A stretch of 64,000 nucleotides of DNA from CAVZCK01 sp963798805 (GTDB taxonomy: Bacteria > Pseudomonadota > Alphaproteobacteria > Rhizobiales > Rhodomicrobiaceae), in the NCBI GenBank assembly GCA_963798805.1, contig CAWCVC010000002.1:310001-374000 (forward strand), given 5' to 3'. The notes under the pieces are model-generated. The model did not search any database, was not told where the DNA came from, and saw only the letters and a program-made list of their open reading frames with translations. A program made the translations under genes and the position numbers. How positions within the stretch are numbered: the first letter of the stretch is position 1; the number at the start of each line of letters is the position of its first letter. Below, one piece after another: positions 1 through 8,888 of this stretch.

Positions 1-104
1 GCTTTGATCCGCCCAGCGCACGCCCTGTCTCAAATTCCTGGCGACTGGCGCCATGATTTCGGCTAAGCGATCACCTTTCCGACGGCACCTTAGAGTTTTG
101 AAAT

Positions 105-1940
105 ATGCTTAATCGTCAAACACGGCACAAAGCGCCCGCCCGAGGGGAGATAGACCATTTCTTTTATGAGACGGATTACATCAGCTACGCTGACGTCGCG
201 GGCTTTGTTCGAAGGTATTTTGTCACGATCCTCTTGTGCGTCGGTGCAGGTCTGCTTTTGGCCGTCTTTTATGTTTCGTCGGCAACGCCGCGTTACACGG
301 CGCGAGCGCAGATTTTAATCGATCCCACGACGACCCAACTCCTGCAGGACAGAAGAACCGAGCTGACGCTGGATGCGGCGAATATTGAAAGTCAAATCGC
401 GTTCATCATGTCCGATACGATTATCGGAGCGGTCGTCGGCCAGTTGGACCTTGTATCGGATCCAGAATTCAGCGGAAAATCTGTATCAATACTACGTCGA
501 ATTGCCTCTTCTCTGCTTGGTCGATCCGAGGACCAGGAGCCGCCGCAGCTTTCGGACGGGGAAAGAAGGCAGATCGCAACCGAGATTCTCCGGGCATGTC
601 TCGACGTCCGCCGCTTGGGCTTGTCCTATGCGATAGACATCAACGCCACCACGACCGTGCCGGAGAAGTCCGCTCGCATCGCCAACGCTGTTGCGAGCTC
701 TTATGAGAAGGAGCAGGTGGCTGCCCGGACCAAGGCCGCGCGTCAAAGCAGCGAATGGCTGGAAACGCGCCTGCATAGTTTGCGCAATAAGCTCGACGAT
801 GCCGCGCGCACGTTGCAAAATGTGAAATCGGGCCGCGATTTCGCGCCGGCTCCCGGGGCTGCGACGACGACCGACCATCCCCCGACTGTCGAAGCGCTCG
901 AGGCCACCGTCCAGGCATACCGGACGATCTACGAAAGTTATTATCAGGCGCTTACCAATGCGGGCGAGCAGCAGACCTATCCCATCTCCAATGCCCGCGT
1001 GATCAGCCCGGCGGAAACACCGCTCGGGAAGAGCTTCCCGCGCAGCAAGCTGATTTTGGCGCTTGGCGTATTCGGCGGGCTATTATCCGGCGTCGGCATC
1101 GCCTTCCTCCGGCTGAGCATGGATACGAGCGTGCGGACGCCGAAGCAGGTCAAGAACTACATCGGACTTGAATGTTTGGCGCGGATTCCGAAGATTTCGC
1201 AGCCTCTTTCGCTCTCGCCGAAATCGCTTTTCTTCTCTCTGCGCAAGCCTGAATCCAACAGGCAAGCGATGTTTCACTACGTCACCGAAGCGCCGTTCTC
1301 TCAATTTGCTGGCGCCGTCACGGCGCTGAAGACCAGCATTGTGAAGGCTGGCAGACAGGATGGCATCCGCTCGCTGGGCATCACATCGGCTTTGCCGGAG
1401 GAAGGCAAGAGCACGCTTGCCGTGAATTTGGCCACTGCATTCGCCCTTTCCTCCTATAAGACTCTCATCATTGATGCGGATATTCACAATCCGGTCGTCA
1501 CCGGAACCTTGGCTCCGGGTGCGAGCAGGGGCCTTTTTGAAGTTCTGAAAGCCGAAGCCGAGCCGAAAGACTGCCTAGTCGCCGGGAAGGGTGCCATGCC
1601 CGACATCCTGCCAATGGTAGGGGACAAACATGTATCCGGGGGCTATAGCTGGCTCAGCTCCGAGAGCATGGTGCTTCTCCTCAAATATCTTAAGGAGAAG
1701 TATCATTTCATCGTCGTCGATCTGCCGCCGCTTGCTCCGGTTCCCGAGGGGCTGACGATCAGCAGCCTGCTTGACGCGGTGCTCTTGGCCGTCGAATGGG
1801 GCAAGACGCCAAGAGACGTTCTGGCGGATGTCACCTACGGTCTGAACTTGGCTGACGCCAACATATTGGGCATCGCGCTGACGAAAGTCGATGAGTTGGC
1901 GGTGCAACTCCGGCTCAAGAAATCCTGGAAATATTACTGA
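105..1940 (+). CDS. Wzz/GumC-type chain-length protein fused to BY-kinase domain
   Basis: This 611-residue inner-membrane protein probably controls polymer length and export of the surface polysaccharide made by the following genes. An N-terminal membrane segment (about 38-58) precedes a periplasmic Wzz domain with a predicted coiled coil (about 205-245). A second membrane segment (about 314-336) leads to a cytoplasmic ATPase of the bacterial tyrosine autokinase type. Walker A is SALPEEGKST (428-437), Walker A' is LIIDADIHNP (454-463) and Walker B is FIVVDLPP (535-542). The usual C-terminal tyrosine cluster is reduced to the last two residues, Y610 and Y611, so autophosphorylation may be limited. 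The order Wzz plus kinase in one chain is that of ExoP/GumC-like proteins of Gram-negative bacteria. The first 104 bases of the window show no gene. The family call is firm; the kinase activity is inference. Confidence 0.9.
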   Translation: MLNRQTRHKAPARGEIDHFFYETDYISYADVAGFVRRYFVTILLCVGAGLLLAVFYVSSATPRYTARAQILIDPTTTQLLQDRRTELTLDAANIESQIAFIMSDTIIGAVVGQLDLVSDPEFSGKSVSILRRIASSLLGRSEDQEPPQLSDGERRQIATEILRACLDVRRLGLSYAIDINATTTVPEKSARIANAVASSYEKEQVAARTKAARQSSEWLETRLHSLRNKLDDAARTLQNVKSGRDFAPAPGAATTTDHPPTVEALEATVQAYRTIYESYYQALTNAGEQQTYPISNARVISPAETPLGKSFPRSKLILALGVFGGLLSGVGIAFLRLSMDTSVRTPKQVKNYIGLECLARIPKISQPLSLSPKSLFFSLRKPESNRQAMFHYVTEAPFSQFAGAVTALKTSIVKAGRQDGIRSLGITSALPEEGKSTLAVNLATAFALSSYKTLIIDADIHNPVVTGTLAPGASRGLFEVLKAEAEPKDCLVAGKGAMPDILPMVGDKHVSGGYSWLSSESMVLLLKYLKEKYHFIVVDLPPLAPVPEGLTISSLLDAVLLAVEWGKTPRDVLADVTYGLNLADANILGIALTKVDELAVQLRLKKSWKYY

Positions 1941-1964
1941 GGTTTGCCGCCGCGAGGCCGGTAT

Positions 1965-3110
1965 CTATCCTGCCGGCGCCAGAGAATGCGGCATTATGGG
2001 CCGGAGAGACGCAATGCCGTCCACCTCGGCCATGAGGCGCAGATAGATTTCCGCGATGCCGCGCCAGCTATATCGGGCTGCCTGCGCACGGCCTTGCTCG
2101 ATCAATTTCTCCCGAAAATCCGAATCGCCGTTCAAGCGGCCGACAGCCGTAATCCAGGCGGCGGGGTCGTCCGGTCCGGCGTAGAGCGCTGCCTCGCCGC
2201 ATACCTCCGGCAGGCACGGCGCATCCGCCGCGATCACCGGACAGCCGCAGGTCATGGCTTCGACTGCCGGCAGCCCGAAACCTTCGATCCGCGACGGGAA
2301 CAGGAAGCAAAGAGCCGAGCCGAAGGCCTTTGCAAGATCGTTGTCGCCGATCCGGCCGAGCAGGCGAAGATTGGGCGGCCGATCGCCGCCATAGGAATTG
2401 AGGATCTCGGTGCTGATATTGCCCGCCATATAGACATCGAGCCCGAGCGGGTCGAGCGCGGGCGCGATACGCCAGACAAGCTTCATGTTCTTATAGTGCT
2501 GGTTCTGACCCAAGCAGAGCACGAACGGCCTGGGACCGATCTCCAGCGCCGATCTCGCGGCATCCCATCGTGTAGCGTGGTCGGCGCCGTTATAGGTGAC
2601 CGTGATCTTATCCGCAGATGCTATGCCATATCGGATCAGGTGATCGCGCGAGAGGCTCGAGACGGTCGTAATGTGCCGCGCGCGGCGGCCGAGGAGGGGC
2701 AGGATAAGCTTATGAGCGAGCCGGAAGCCGCGGCCGTAGCTTTCCGGCTGGAGCCAGATGTGCAGGTCGTGGATGCAGGCGATATGGCGCCGGTTCAGAA
2801 CGGGCGCCAGATTGCAGAAGCTGAGGAGGCCGCCCTGGACATGCCGTGGCAATTGCAACTGAACCCAGACTTGCGGCAGCCGCGGCTTGTCGAACTCCGG
2901 CACGACACGGACTGCGGTGTTCCTCAGGGAAAGATCTTGCGGCTCACGTGGCACGACCAGATTCAGAACGAGTCCCTCTGTCAGCGGATGGCCTTCGCTG
3001 ACGAGCCCATCCAGCGCCAGCGTCACTTCCCGCGCATAGCGTGGCACTCCCGTCGGCTTCAGCGCAACGAAATCGCCGTTGATCGTCCAAAGCCGGGCCA
3101 TGCTCTTCAT
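1965..3110 (-). CDS. GT4 family glycosyltransferase
   Basis: Predicted cytoplasmic retaining glycosyltransferase of the GT-B fold, adding one sugar to the lipid-linked repeat unit. The C-terminal half carries the GT4 EX7E motif, EGFGLPAVE (E276 and E284 when counted from the chosen start), followed by a typical CGCPVIAADAPCLPE donor-binding stretch. A start at 3110 (MKSMARLWTING) is preferred because it has an AAGAG element nine bases upstream and because the paralogue at 3343-4428 starts at the equivalent place (MTAIWSING); a start at 3101 is also possible. The frame is open further upstream but that part has no homology to the paralogue. It is convergent with the Wzz/kinase gene and divergent from its own paralogue. 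Acceptor and donor cannot be told from sequence. Confidence 0.88.
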   Translation of the reverse strand: MKSMARLWTINGDFVALKPTGVPRYAREVTLALDGLVSEGHPLTEGLVLNLVVPREPQDLSLRNTAVRVVPEFDKPRLPQVWVQLQLPRHVQGGLLSFCNLAPVLNRRHIACIHDLHIWLQPESYGRGFRLAHKLILPLLGRRARHITTVSSLSRDHLIRYGIASADKITVTYNGADHATRWDAARSALEIGPRPFVLCLGQNQHYKNMKLVWRIAPALDPLGLDVYMAGNISTEILNSYGGDRPPNLRLLGRIGDNDLAKAFGSALCFLFPSRIEGFGLPAVEAMTCGCPVIAADAPCLPEVCGEAALYAGPDDPAAWITAVGRLNGDSDFREKLIEQGRAQAARYSWRGIAEIYLRLMAEVDGIASLRPIMPHSLAPAG

Positions 3111-3256
3111 ATTGCCCGCTCTTGGCGAAGCCAAATCGGGGGCTGGCTCAAAACGGCATCGCGGCAAACGCAGTGAGTGTCCGTCCGGTGACTTAGTGCG
3201 AGCGAGAAATCGGCAATATATCTGGCGTTCATTTCACGGCCAAGAAGCTGAAATCA

Positions 3257-3285
3257 TTGCATTATGGCCCGGAGATTACTATAGA
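3257..3285 (+). promoter_or_regulatory. candidate sigma-70 type promoter for the GT4 gene at 3343
   Basis: TTGCAT (3257-3262) and TATAGA (3280-3285) are separated by 17 bases in the 232-base spacer between two divergent glycosyltransferase genes. The match to the consensus is partial, so this is a suggestion only. Confidence 0.3.
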
Positions 3286-3342
3286 GATCCGGTTAAAAAA
3301 AGCACACATTGAAATTAATGCGATGCTACTTAAGAGACTTTT

Positions 3343-4428
3343 ATGACGGCGATTTGGAGCATCAACGGACGTTTCGTCACGCTGCCCTTTTCTGGTGTCC
3401 AGCGCTACGCCTTCGAGATCGTTAGGGAATTGGATGAATTGGCAGCCGAGGGGCATCCTCTGACGGACGGCCTTGTCCTCGAGCTCCTCATTCCGCCAGA
3501 TGTGCGGACTGTGCTGCCGCTGCGAACGATCCCTATCCGCCCCGTGGGGCGTGGAGGAGGACAGCTTTGGGAGCAGACGATGCTGCCTGCCGCGGTGCGC
3601 GGCGGCCTGCTCAATCTCGGCAACACCGGGCCGGTGGCTCTGTCCAAACAGATCATATGTCTCCATGATGTCAATACGCGCGTCTGTCCGGACAGCTATT
3701 CTTTTGCCTTTCGCGCGCTCTACCGGATCTTGCACCCGATACTCGGACGCAGGGCCAGATTGGTCACGACCGTATCGTATTATTCCGCCGATCAGCTCAT
3801 AACCTACGGGATTGCGGCGAAGGAAAAGCTTGTTGTCATCCCCGATGGTCACGAGCACGCCACACGTTGGCGCCCGGAGCATTCCGCAAAGACCCGCCTG
3901 GTTGCGGGGCCGAAAACCATATTTACGCTGGGCAGTCCGGCGCCCCACAAGAATATCGGCCTGCTGCTCGGCTTGGCCGCTAATTTGGACAAGCTGGGCC
4001 TGCGTCTTGCAATCGCTGGCATGAGCGATAGCCGGGTGTTCCAGAAACTCGCTCAGGCAGATAGCGCCGGTAATGTGGTCTGGCTCGGCAGGCTATCCGA
4101 CGACGAGATTGCTGCGATGCTAAGAGACTGTCTCTGCTTGGCCTTTCCGTCATTCGTCGAGGGCTTCGGCCTCCCCGCGGTCGAGGCCATGGCATGGGGC
4201 TGTCCCGTCGTTGCGTCCGATCGGGCGAGTTTGCCGGAGATTTGCGGCGATGCCGCGCTCTATGCGTCACCGGATGATCCGAAAGCGTGGCACGATCAGA
4301 TCTTCCGCCTGTCACGGGACCCGGCGCTCGCCCAGGACCTCGTGGCCAAGGGCAGGGCACAAGTGAACAAGTTCAGCTGGCGGAAATCGGCAGAGCTTTA
4401 TTTACAGGCCATGCGTGACGCGGCTTAG
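3343..4428 (+). CDS. GT4 family glycosyltransferase, paralogue of the gene at 1965-3110
   Basis: A 361-residue GT-B glycosyltransferase for surface-polysaccharide assembly in the cytoplasm. The EX7E motif EGFGLPAVE lies at 273-281, followed by WGCPVVASDRASLPEICG. It aligns with the divergent neighbour along its whole length: the N-termini share the pattern I/W-x-I-N-G-x-F-V and EGHPLT-x-GLVL, and the C-termini share the LPAVEAM, CGDAALYA and DDP-x-AW blocks. The pair therefore arose by duplication with inversion. The two probably use related donors or acceptors at successive steps, but that is inference. Confidence 0.9.
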   Translation: MTAIWSINGRFVTLPFSGVQRYAFEIVRELDELAAEGHPLTDGLVLELLIPPDVRTVLPLRTIPIRPVGRGGGQLWEQTMLPAAVRGGLLNLGNTGPVALSKQIICLHDVNTRVCPDSYSFAFRALYRILHPILGRRARLVTTVSYYSADQLITYGIAAKEKLVVIPDGHEHATRWRPEHSAKTRLVAGPKTIFTLGSPAPHKNIGLLLGLAANLDKLGLRLAIAGMSDSRVFQKLAQADSAGNVVWLGRLSDDEIAAMLRDCLCLAFPSFVEGFGLPAVEAMAWGCPVVASDRASLPEICGDAALYASPDDPKAWHDQIFRLSRDPALAQDLVAKGRAQVNKFSWRKSAELYLQAMRDAA

Positions 4429-4466
4429 CGCCATGCCTTTCGACTGAGCCGCCGTCCGAATGCGGC

Positions 4467-5504
4467 CTATCTTCGCACGACAGAGGCGCCTTTCGAACTC
4501 CTGAGAAAATCGGCTGCGGTCATGCGGATCGGAGGCGCGCTGGCGCGGTCGGTGGTCTGTTGGACCGTCTTCAGGAGCTTATGCCGCGGCCAGGTGAAAA
4601 TCGCTGCAAGATAGTCGGCCACGCTTGGCTTTAGACCAAGCTCGGCAAGCGCTTGCAGGGTCTGCGCCGCGATCTCTGACTTTCCCGAGATCCACCATGC
4701 GAGAACGTGGCGCAAGAGGAGGCGCATCGCTTCTTTGGACTGTTGCTCGAATTCCTTGGGTGACAGGACCTTCCCACCATATCGCCTTAACCTTTGAAGG
4801 CCGGTGATAATGAACAGCCGGTCACCGCCCATCTGGCTCGTGGCGGCCGACTCGTGCTTGCGCGTGTAAAACAGCGGGTCGCTTATGAAGCCCATATCGC
4901 CCTTCAGAAGCAGACGGATAACGAAGTCCGCGTCCTGTGCCGGGCTTGCCGCCGGATTGAACGGGTTATTCAGCCGCTCGGGCGTCACCCTGAAGAACAG
5001 ATGCGGAAAAGGAAACCAGGAGATGTCGCCGCAAACGAGCCGCCGCACGCATTCGCGGCCGTCATAAACGCGGTCCTCCTGATCGAAACTATTCGGCTTC
5101 ACCAGATCATCGAAAACATCGACGGCCGTCACGAACTGAACTCTCGGATGAGCCTGCGCGATCGCGACCATTCGTTCGACCGCATCGGCCCGAATGAGAT
5201 CGTCTGCGCAGAGAAATTTGACGTAAGCCGCTTCCGCGGGCGCCAAAGCCATCGCGGCATTCCAATTCTCGACCTGCGGGAGCACGGAGGAATTGCGCTG
5301 TGCGAGGATCGGCACGCGACCGCCTTGCGCTTTGGCGATCACTTGCGGGGTATCGTCAGTACTGGCGTTGTCTAATACGACGTGGATAAGATTTGGATAG
5401 GTTTGCGCTTGAACGCAGTCCAAGGTCTTTTCAAGATAAGGCGATCCGTTGTAAACGGGTGTTACGACTGCAACCAGTGGCTGCTTGTTTCCTGTCTCAG
5501 CCAT
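4467..5504 (-). CDS. GT2 family glycosyltransferase
   Basis: A 345-residue inverting GT-A glycosyltransferase. The N-terminus has the family hallmark VAVVTPVYNGSPYLEKTLDC (11-30), the nucleotide-binding DNASTDDT (45-52) and a metal-binding ADD at 100-102 in place of DxD. There is no membrane segment, so it should act on the cytoplasmic face. The C-terminal 100 residues resemble those of other capsule and O-antigen GT2 enzymes but give no substrate clue. It is convergent with the GT4 gene upstream in the window, 38 bases apart, and followed by a 470-base gene-free spacer. Confidence 0.88.
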   Translation of the reverse strand: MAETGNKQPLVAVVTPVYNGSPYLEKTLDCVQAQTYPNLIHVVLDNASTDDTPQVIAKAQGGRVPILAQRNSSVLPQVENWNAAMALAPAEAAYVKFLCADDLIRADAVERMVAIAQAHPRVQFVTAVDVFDDLVKPNSFDQEDRVYDGRECVRRLVCGDISWFPFPHLFFRVTPERLNNPFNPAASPAQDADFVIRLLLKGDMGFISDPLFYTRKHESAATSQMGGDRLFIITGLQRLRRYGGKVLSPKEFEQQSKEAMRLLLRHVLAWWISGKSEIAAQTLQALAELGLKPSVADYLAAIFTWPRHKLLKTVQQTTDRASAPPIRMTAADFLRSSKGASVVRR

Positions 5505-5978
5505 AACCTCCTCAGTGCATTGCTTGCAACATCTGCTTGAAAATTGGAACGTCGCGGACGATCCGACATTGTCTGACAGACATCGTTTGGGCAGTACAAG
5601 GCAAATTCATGTAATACAGTCGGTACGGCATCGAGCTCATATTAACTGCTCTGCAGCTTTTAGGTATCCGAGCGCGATGCGCATTGCAAGCCTTGATTAC
5701 CCGGCCTCTCCGCCAGATCCGTTCGCAATCGTCGATCGTTGATCGTTCTTTCATCATATGGCAAAGCAACTCGGCAAATCCGCATTGCCGTTCATTTGAG
5801 CGTCGCGGCAAGGTCAATTAATCTTAACCGCATCTACGCCTATTAGGGTAATTCTGCGCCCTGGCCTCTCCTATCTTTCTGCGCTATGTGTGTCTCAATC
5901 CACGAGCGCCCAAAGCTTCCCGATTTCGAGCTCGCTTGTTTTTCTTCGGGCGCACAGCTTACGAAGGCCGGGTCTGGC
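5505..5978. other. gene-free spacer between divergent GT2 and GMC genes
   Basis: This spacer has open frames on both strands but none with recognisable homology, codon pattern or a good ribosome site. It must hold the promoters for the GT2 gene (reverse) and the GMC dehydrogenase cluster (forward). I see no clear -35/-10 pair or inverted repeat in it. Confidence 0.5.
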
Positions 5979-7424
5979 ATGCCCCTTATCAATCCTGATG
6001 CCGTCAAGGATGGCTATGATCTCGTAATCGCGGGAACCGGCTTCGGGTCGATGTTCTTCCTGCACGGCTATCTGAAGCGCTTCCCCAAGGCGCGCATTCT
6101 GCTGATCGAGTGGGGCTCCTATCATGACCATGACTGGCAGATCGAGAATCAGCGCAACAGCGATCTCGATTGCGCCGATCTGTTCGTTCGCAATCCGGAT
6201 GAGAAGCCATGGTTTTTCACCGTCGCCTATGGCGGCGGCACCAATTGCTGGTGGGCTGACACCCCCCGGCTCGGGCCGAACGACTTCCGGCTCAAGACGA
6301 AATACGGCGTCGGTGAGGACTGGCCGCTCAGCTACGACGATATCGAGCCCTACTATCTCGCCGCCGAGCAGATCATGCACGTTGCCGGTCCTAACGATCT
6401 GACCAAGCGCTATCCGCGTTCGGGCCCCTATCCGCAGCCACCGCATCAGCTGTCCTCGGTGGACAAGGTGATGAAGGCGGCGATGCCCGATCATCATTTT
6501 GCCGTGCCCACCGCCCGCCTGCGGATTCCCGTCGGCAATCGCGGCTCATGCTGCGACAGCGCGATGTGCAATCTGTGCCCGACCGAAGCCAAGTTCACGG
6601 CGCTCAACACCTTTGGCCCACTGATCGAGATGCCGAACGTTCATCTCCACCTAAATGCGCGGGTATTGTCGGTGGAGATGGAAGGGGGAAAGACCAAGGG
6701 CCTGCGCTATTCGATAGGCGGGCGCGAACATACCGTCACCGGCGATCTCGTCGCGGTCGGGTGCAACGCGATCCAGACGCCATTCATCCTCATGCGGTCC
6801 GGCTTCAAACACCCCGCTCTCGGCAAATATCTGCACGAGAAGAGGATTCTGCAGTTCGAGGTGCTTCTCGATGGGCTCAACAATTTCGACGGCGGCATCC
6901 CGGCGACAGGCTGCAATACGCTCTGGGTGGATGGCGAGCACCGGAGGGAAGCCGCTGCGGCGCTCGTTTATTTTTCCAACAGCTTCTATCTTGGCCTAAG
7001 AACCGAGTGGGGGCGCTGGCGCCAGTCGCTTCCGATCTGGGTTCTGGTCGAGGATCTGCCCCAGGCGACCAATATGGTCATAGACGATGGCCGCGATATA
7101 CCGGTCGTGAAGCACCCGGCCCGTTCCGATTACAATACGCGAGGCGTCGAACGCGCCGTGGCGAAGCTGCCGGAGCTTCTGACCCCGCTCCCGGTTGAGC
7201 AAATTAGGCGGCTCGATGACGTTCCGACCGCCAACCACATCCAGGGCACCTGCCGGATGGGCGCCGACCCGTCTTCCTCGATCGTCGATGCGGATCTCAT
7301 CCATCACGAGGTCCGCAATCTCCTGGTGCTCGGGACGTCGGTGTGGCCCACCTGCGCATGTGAAAACCCGAGCCTGACGGCCGCCGCGCTATCGCTGCGG
7401 TCCGCTTCCCGGTTGGGAACATGA
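5979..7424 (+). CDS. GMC-family FAD dehydrogenase with four-cysteine motif (copy 1)
   Basis: A 481-residue flavoprotein predicted to oxidise an alcohol group, probably on a sugar or polyol. The FAD fold starts with YDLVIAGTGFGS (13-24). The GMC C-terminal signature is HIQGTCRMG with catalytic H420, and NPSLTAAALSLR with N463. Residues C191, C192, C197 and C200 form CC-x4-C-x2-C followed by proline, close to the CC-x4-C-x3-C motif that binds a 3Fe-4S cluster in bacterial FAD glucose dehydrogenase. There is no signal peptide. The start at 5979 (MPLINPDAV) is chosen because it matches the start of copy 2 exactly; an in-frame ATG at 5886 would add 31 unconserved residues. The stop overlaps the next start as ATGA, so translation is coupled. 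The substrate is unknown. Confidence 0.85.
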   Translation: MPLINPDAVKDGYDLVIAGTGFGSMFFLHGYLKRFPKARILLIEWGSYHDHDWQIENQRNSDLDCADLFVRNPDEKPWFFTVAYGGGTNCWWADTPRLGPNDFRLKTKYGVGEDWPLSYDDIEPYYLAAEQIMHVAGPNDLTKRYPRSGPYPQPPHQLSSVDKVMKAAMPDHHFAVPTARLRIPVGNRGSCCDSAMCNLCPTEAKFTALNTFGPLIEMPNVHLHLNARVLSVEMEGGKTKGLRYSIGGREHTVTGDLVAVGCNAIQTPFILMRSGFKHPALGKYLHEKRILQFEVLLDGLNNFDGGIPATGCNTLWVDGEHRREAAAALVYFSNSFYLGLRTEWGRWRQSLPIWVLVEDLPQATNMVIDDGRDIPVVKHPARSDYNTRGVERAVAKLPELLTPLPVEQIRRLDDVPTANHIQGTCRMGADPSSSIVDADLIHHEVRNLLVLGTSVWPTCACENPSLTAAALSLRSASRLGT

Positions 7425-8689
7425 AGCGCTGGGTCCGCCCGGCTGCCGCTGCGGCCCTCGCCGGGGCCTTGGTTCTCGCGTTCGTGGGACCGGAATTGGC
7501 GCGTCTTTACCGCGCCCATAGAGATGTTCCGGACCGCGACGTCAGCGAGATTATCGCGCGCGCCTTTGGGGTTGAATCGCTCGTCAGGCCCGGACTTCGG
7601 ATGGCCGCCCATACGGCGGGGCCGGTGCCATTGCATCCCAACCCAATGACGGCGAAGACTGCCGTATCAATCGAAGGTGAGCGCTTTCTCATAAACGGCA
7701 TTCCGACCTTTAAGGGCAGGGTCTGGAACGGCGTGCGCATCGAGGGGCTGCTGTTCAATGCCCGCATGGTGCAAGCGACCTTCGATGACTGGAACCCCGA
7801 CAGCGTGAGTGATTGGGCCTATCCCGATACCGGAAAATGGGATCCTGCCCGCAATACGGCGGAGTTCATCAAAGCGATGCCGGCTTGGCGCGAGCATGGG
7901 CTTGCCGCGATTACGGTGAACCTGCAGGGCGGCAACGCCCATGGTCGTCATAAGGGTTTGGTCAACAGCGCATTCGACGCCGATGGCGAGCTGCATCCCG
8001 CCTATTTCGACCGCCTGAGGGCGGTGATCGAGAAGGCCGATGACCTCGGCATGGTCGTTATCCTTGGCCTGTTCTATTTCCGCGACGACGAAGTCCTGCG
8101 CGACGAGGCGGCGATCCGGAAGGCCGTCGACCGCACGATTGATTGGCTGCATGATCTTGGCGCGCGCAATGTTCTCATCGAGATCGACAATGAGTGCGAT
8201 GTTCTAGCTTACGACCACGCAATCCTAAGATGTGATCGCGTGCACGAACTGGTGGAGCAGGCGGCTCGCAGGGCTCGCAACGGACACCGCTTTCCGGTTT
8301 CGGCCAGCACGCGCGGCGGCAGCCTGCCGCCTGCTTCTCTGGTGCGGAGCGCCGATTACATCCTGCTGCATGGCAACGGCGTTGGCGACCCACGGAAGAT
8401 CGTGGCGATGGTCAAGGCCGTTCGCGCCGGGCCCGCCTATCGTCCGATGCCGATCGTGTTCAATGAGGACGACCATTATGACTTCGACCGGCCGAACAAC
8501 AACTTCGTCGCGGCGACAAAAGCGTATGCGTCCTGGGGCTACTTCGATCGCAGACATCCCGGCGAGCCGTTCGAGGCCGGTTTTCAAAGCGTGCCTGTCG
8601 ACTGGGACATTTCGCATCCCCGCAAACGGGCTTTTTTCAATCTGCTGGCAGAAATCACCGGATCGACACCAGTTAACGCTTCGCGCTAA
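7421..8689 (+). CDS. membrane-anchored TIM-barrel glycoside hydrolase-like protein
   Basis: A 422-residue protein with an N-terminal membrane or signal segment (about 7-24) and a (beta/alpha)8-type domain resembling clan GH-A glycosidases. Two glutamates are placed as the catalytic pair would be: E258 in IEIDNE at the end of a strand (acid/base, preceded by Asn) and E349 in IVFNEDDH (nucleophile). Other barrel cues are GLAAITVNLQGG (160-171) and MVVILGLFYF (211-220). It would act in the periplasm. Its start overlaps the stop of the first GMC gene, so the two are one operon. A role in trimming or editing the polysaccharide is likely from context. The exact GH family cannot be assigned by eye. 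Confidence 0.7.
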   Translation: MKRWVRPAAAAALAGALVLAFVGPELARLYRAHRDVPDRDVSEIIARAFGVESLVRPGLRMAAHTAGPVPLHPNPMTAKTAVSIEGERFLINGIPTFKGRVWNGVRIEGLLFNARMVQATFDDWNPDSVSDWAYPDTGKWDPARNTAEFIKAMPAWREHGLAAITVNLQGGNAHGRHKGLVNSAFDADGELHPAYFDRLRAVIEKADDLGMVVILGLFYFRDDEVLRDEAAIRKAVDRTIDWLHDLGARNVLIEIDNECDVLAYDHAILRCDRVHELVEQAARRARNGHRFPVSASTRGGSLPPASLVRSADYILLHGNGVGDPRKIVAMVKAVRAGPAYRPMPIVFNEDDHYDFDRPNNNFVAATKAYASWGYFDRRHPGEPFEAGFQSVPVDWDISHPRKRAFFNLLAEITGSTPVNASR

Positions 8690-8888
8690 GCCTTCCGGTG
8701 GGCAGCTGCGATCGCAGGGACTCAGCACACCACCGGGTAATCATGTTACCGACTGATCGTATATGTCTCTGGCCTTTGATCTAGCGATGCGCTAAATGTC
8801 CGAGAGCTGGCTAAGTCTCGTTGAACGACGTTTCGAGTAGTGTCTAAGTCTTCAGCATAATAGTCTAATGCGGAAGGAGTAGTCCTGG

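Noticed and set aside
1944..3176. 410-codon open frame antisense to the first GT4 gene
   Set aside because: No motifs, while the GT4 protein on the other strand has a complete family signature and a paralogue.
5512..5817. 101-codon reverse-strand open frame in the spacer before the GMC genes
   Set aside because: No ribosome site, no homology cues, and Cys/Met/Arg-rich composition unlike the neighbours.
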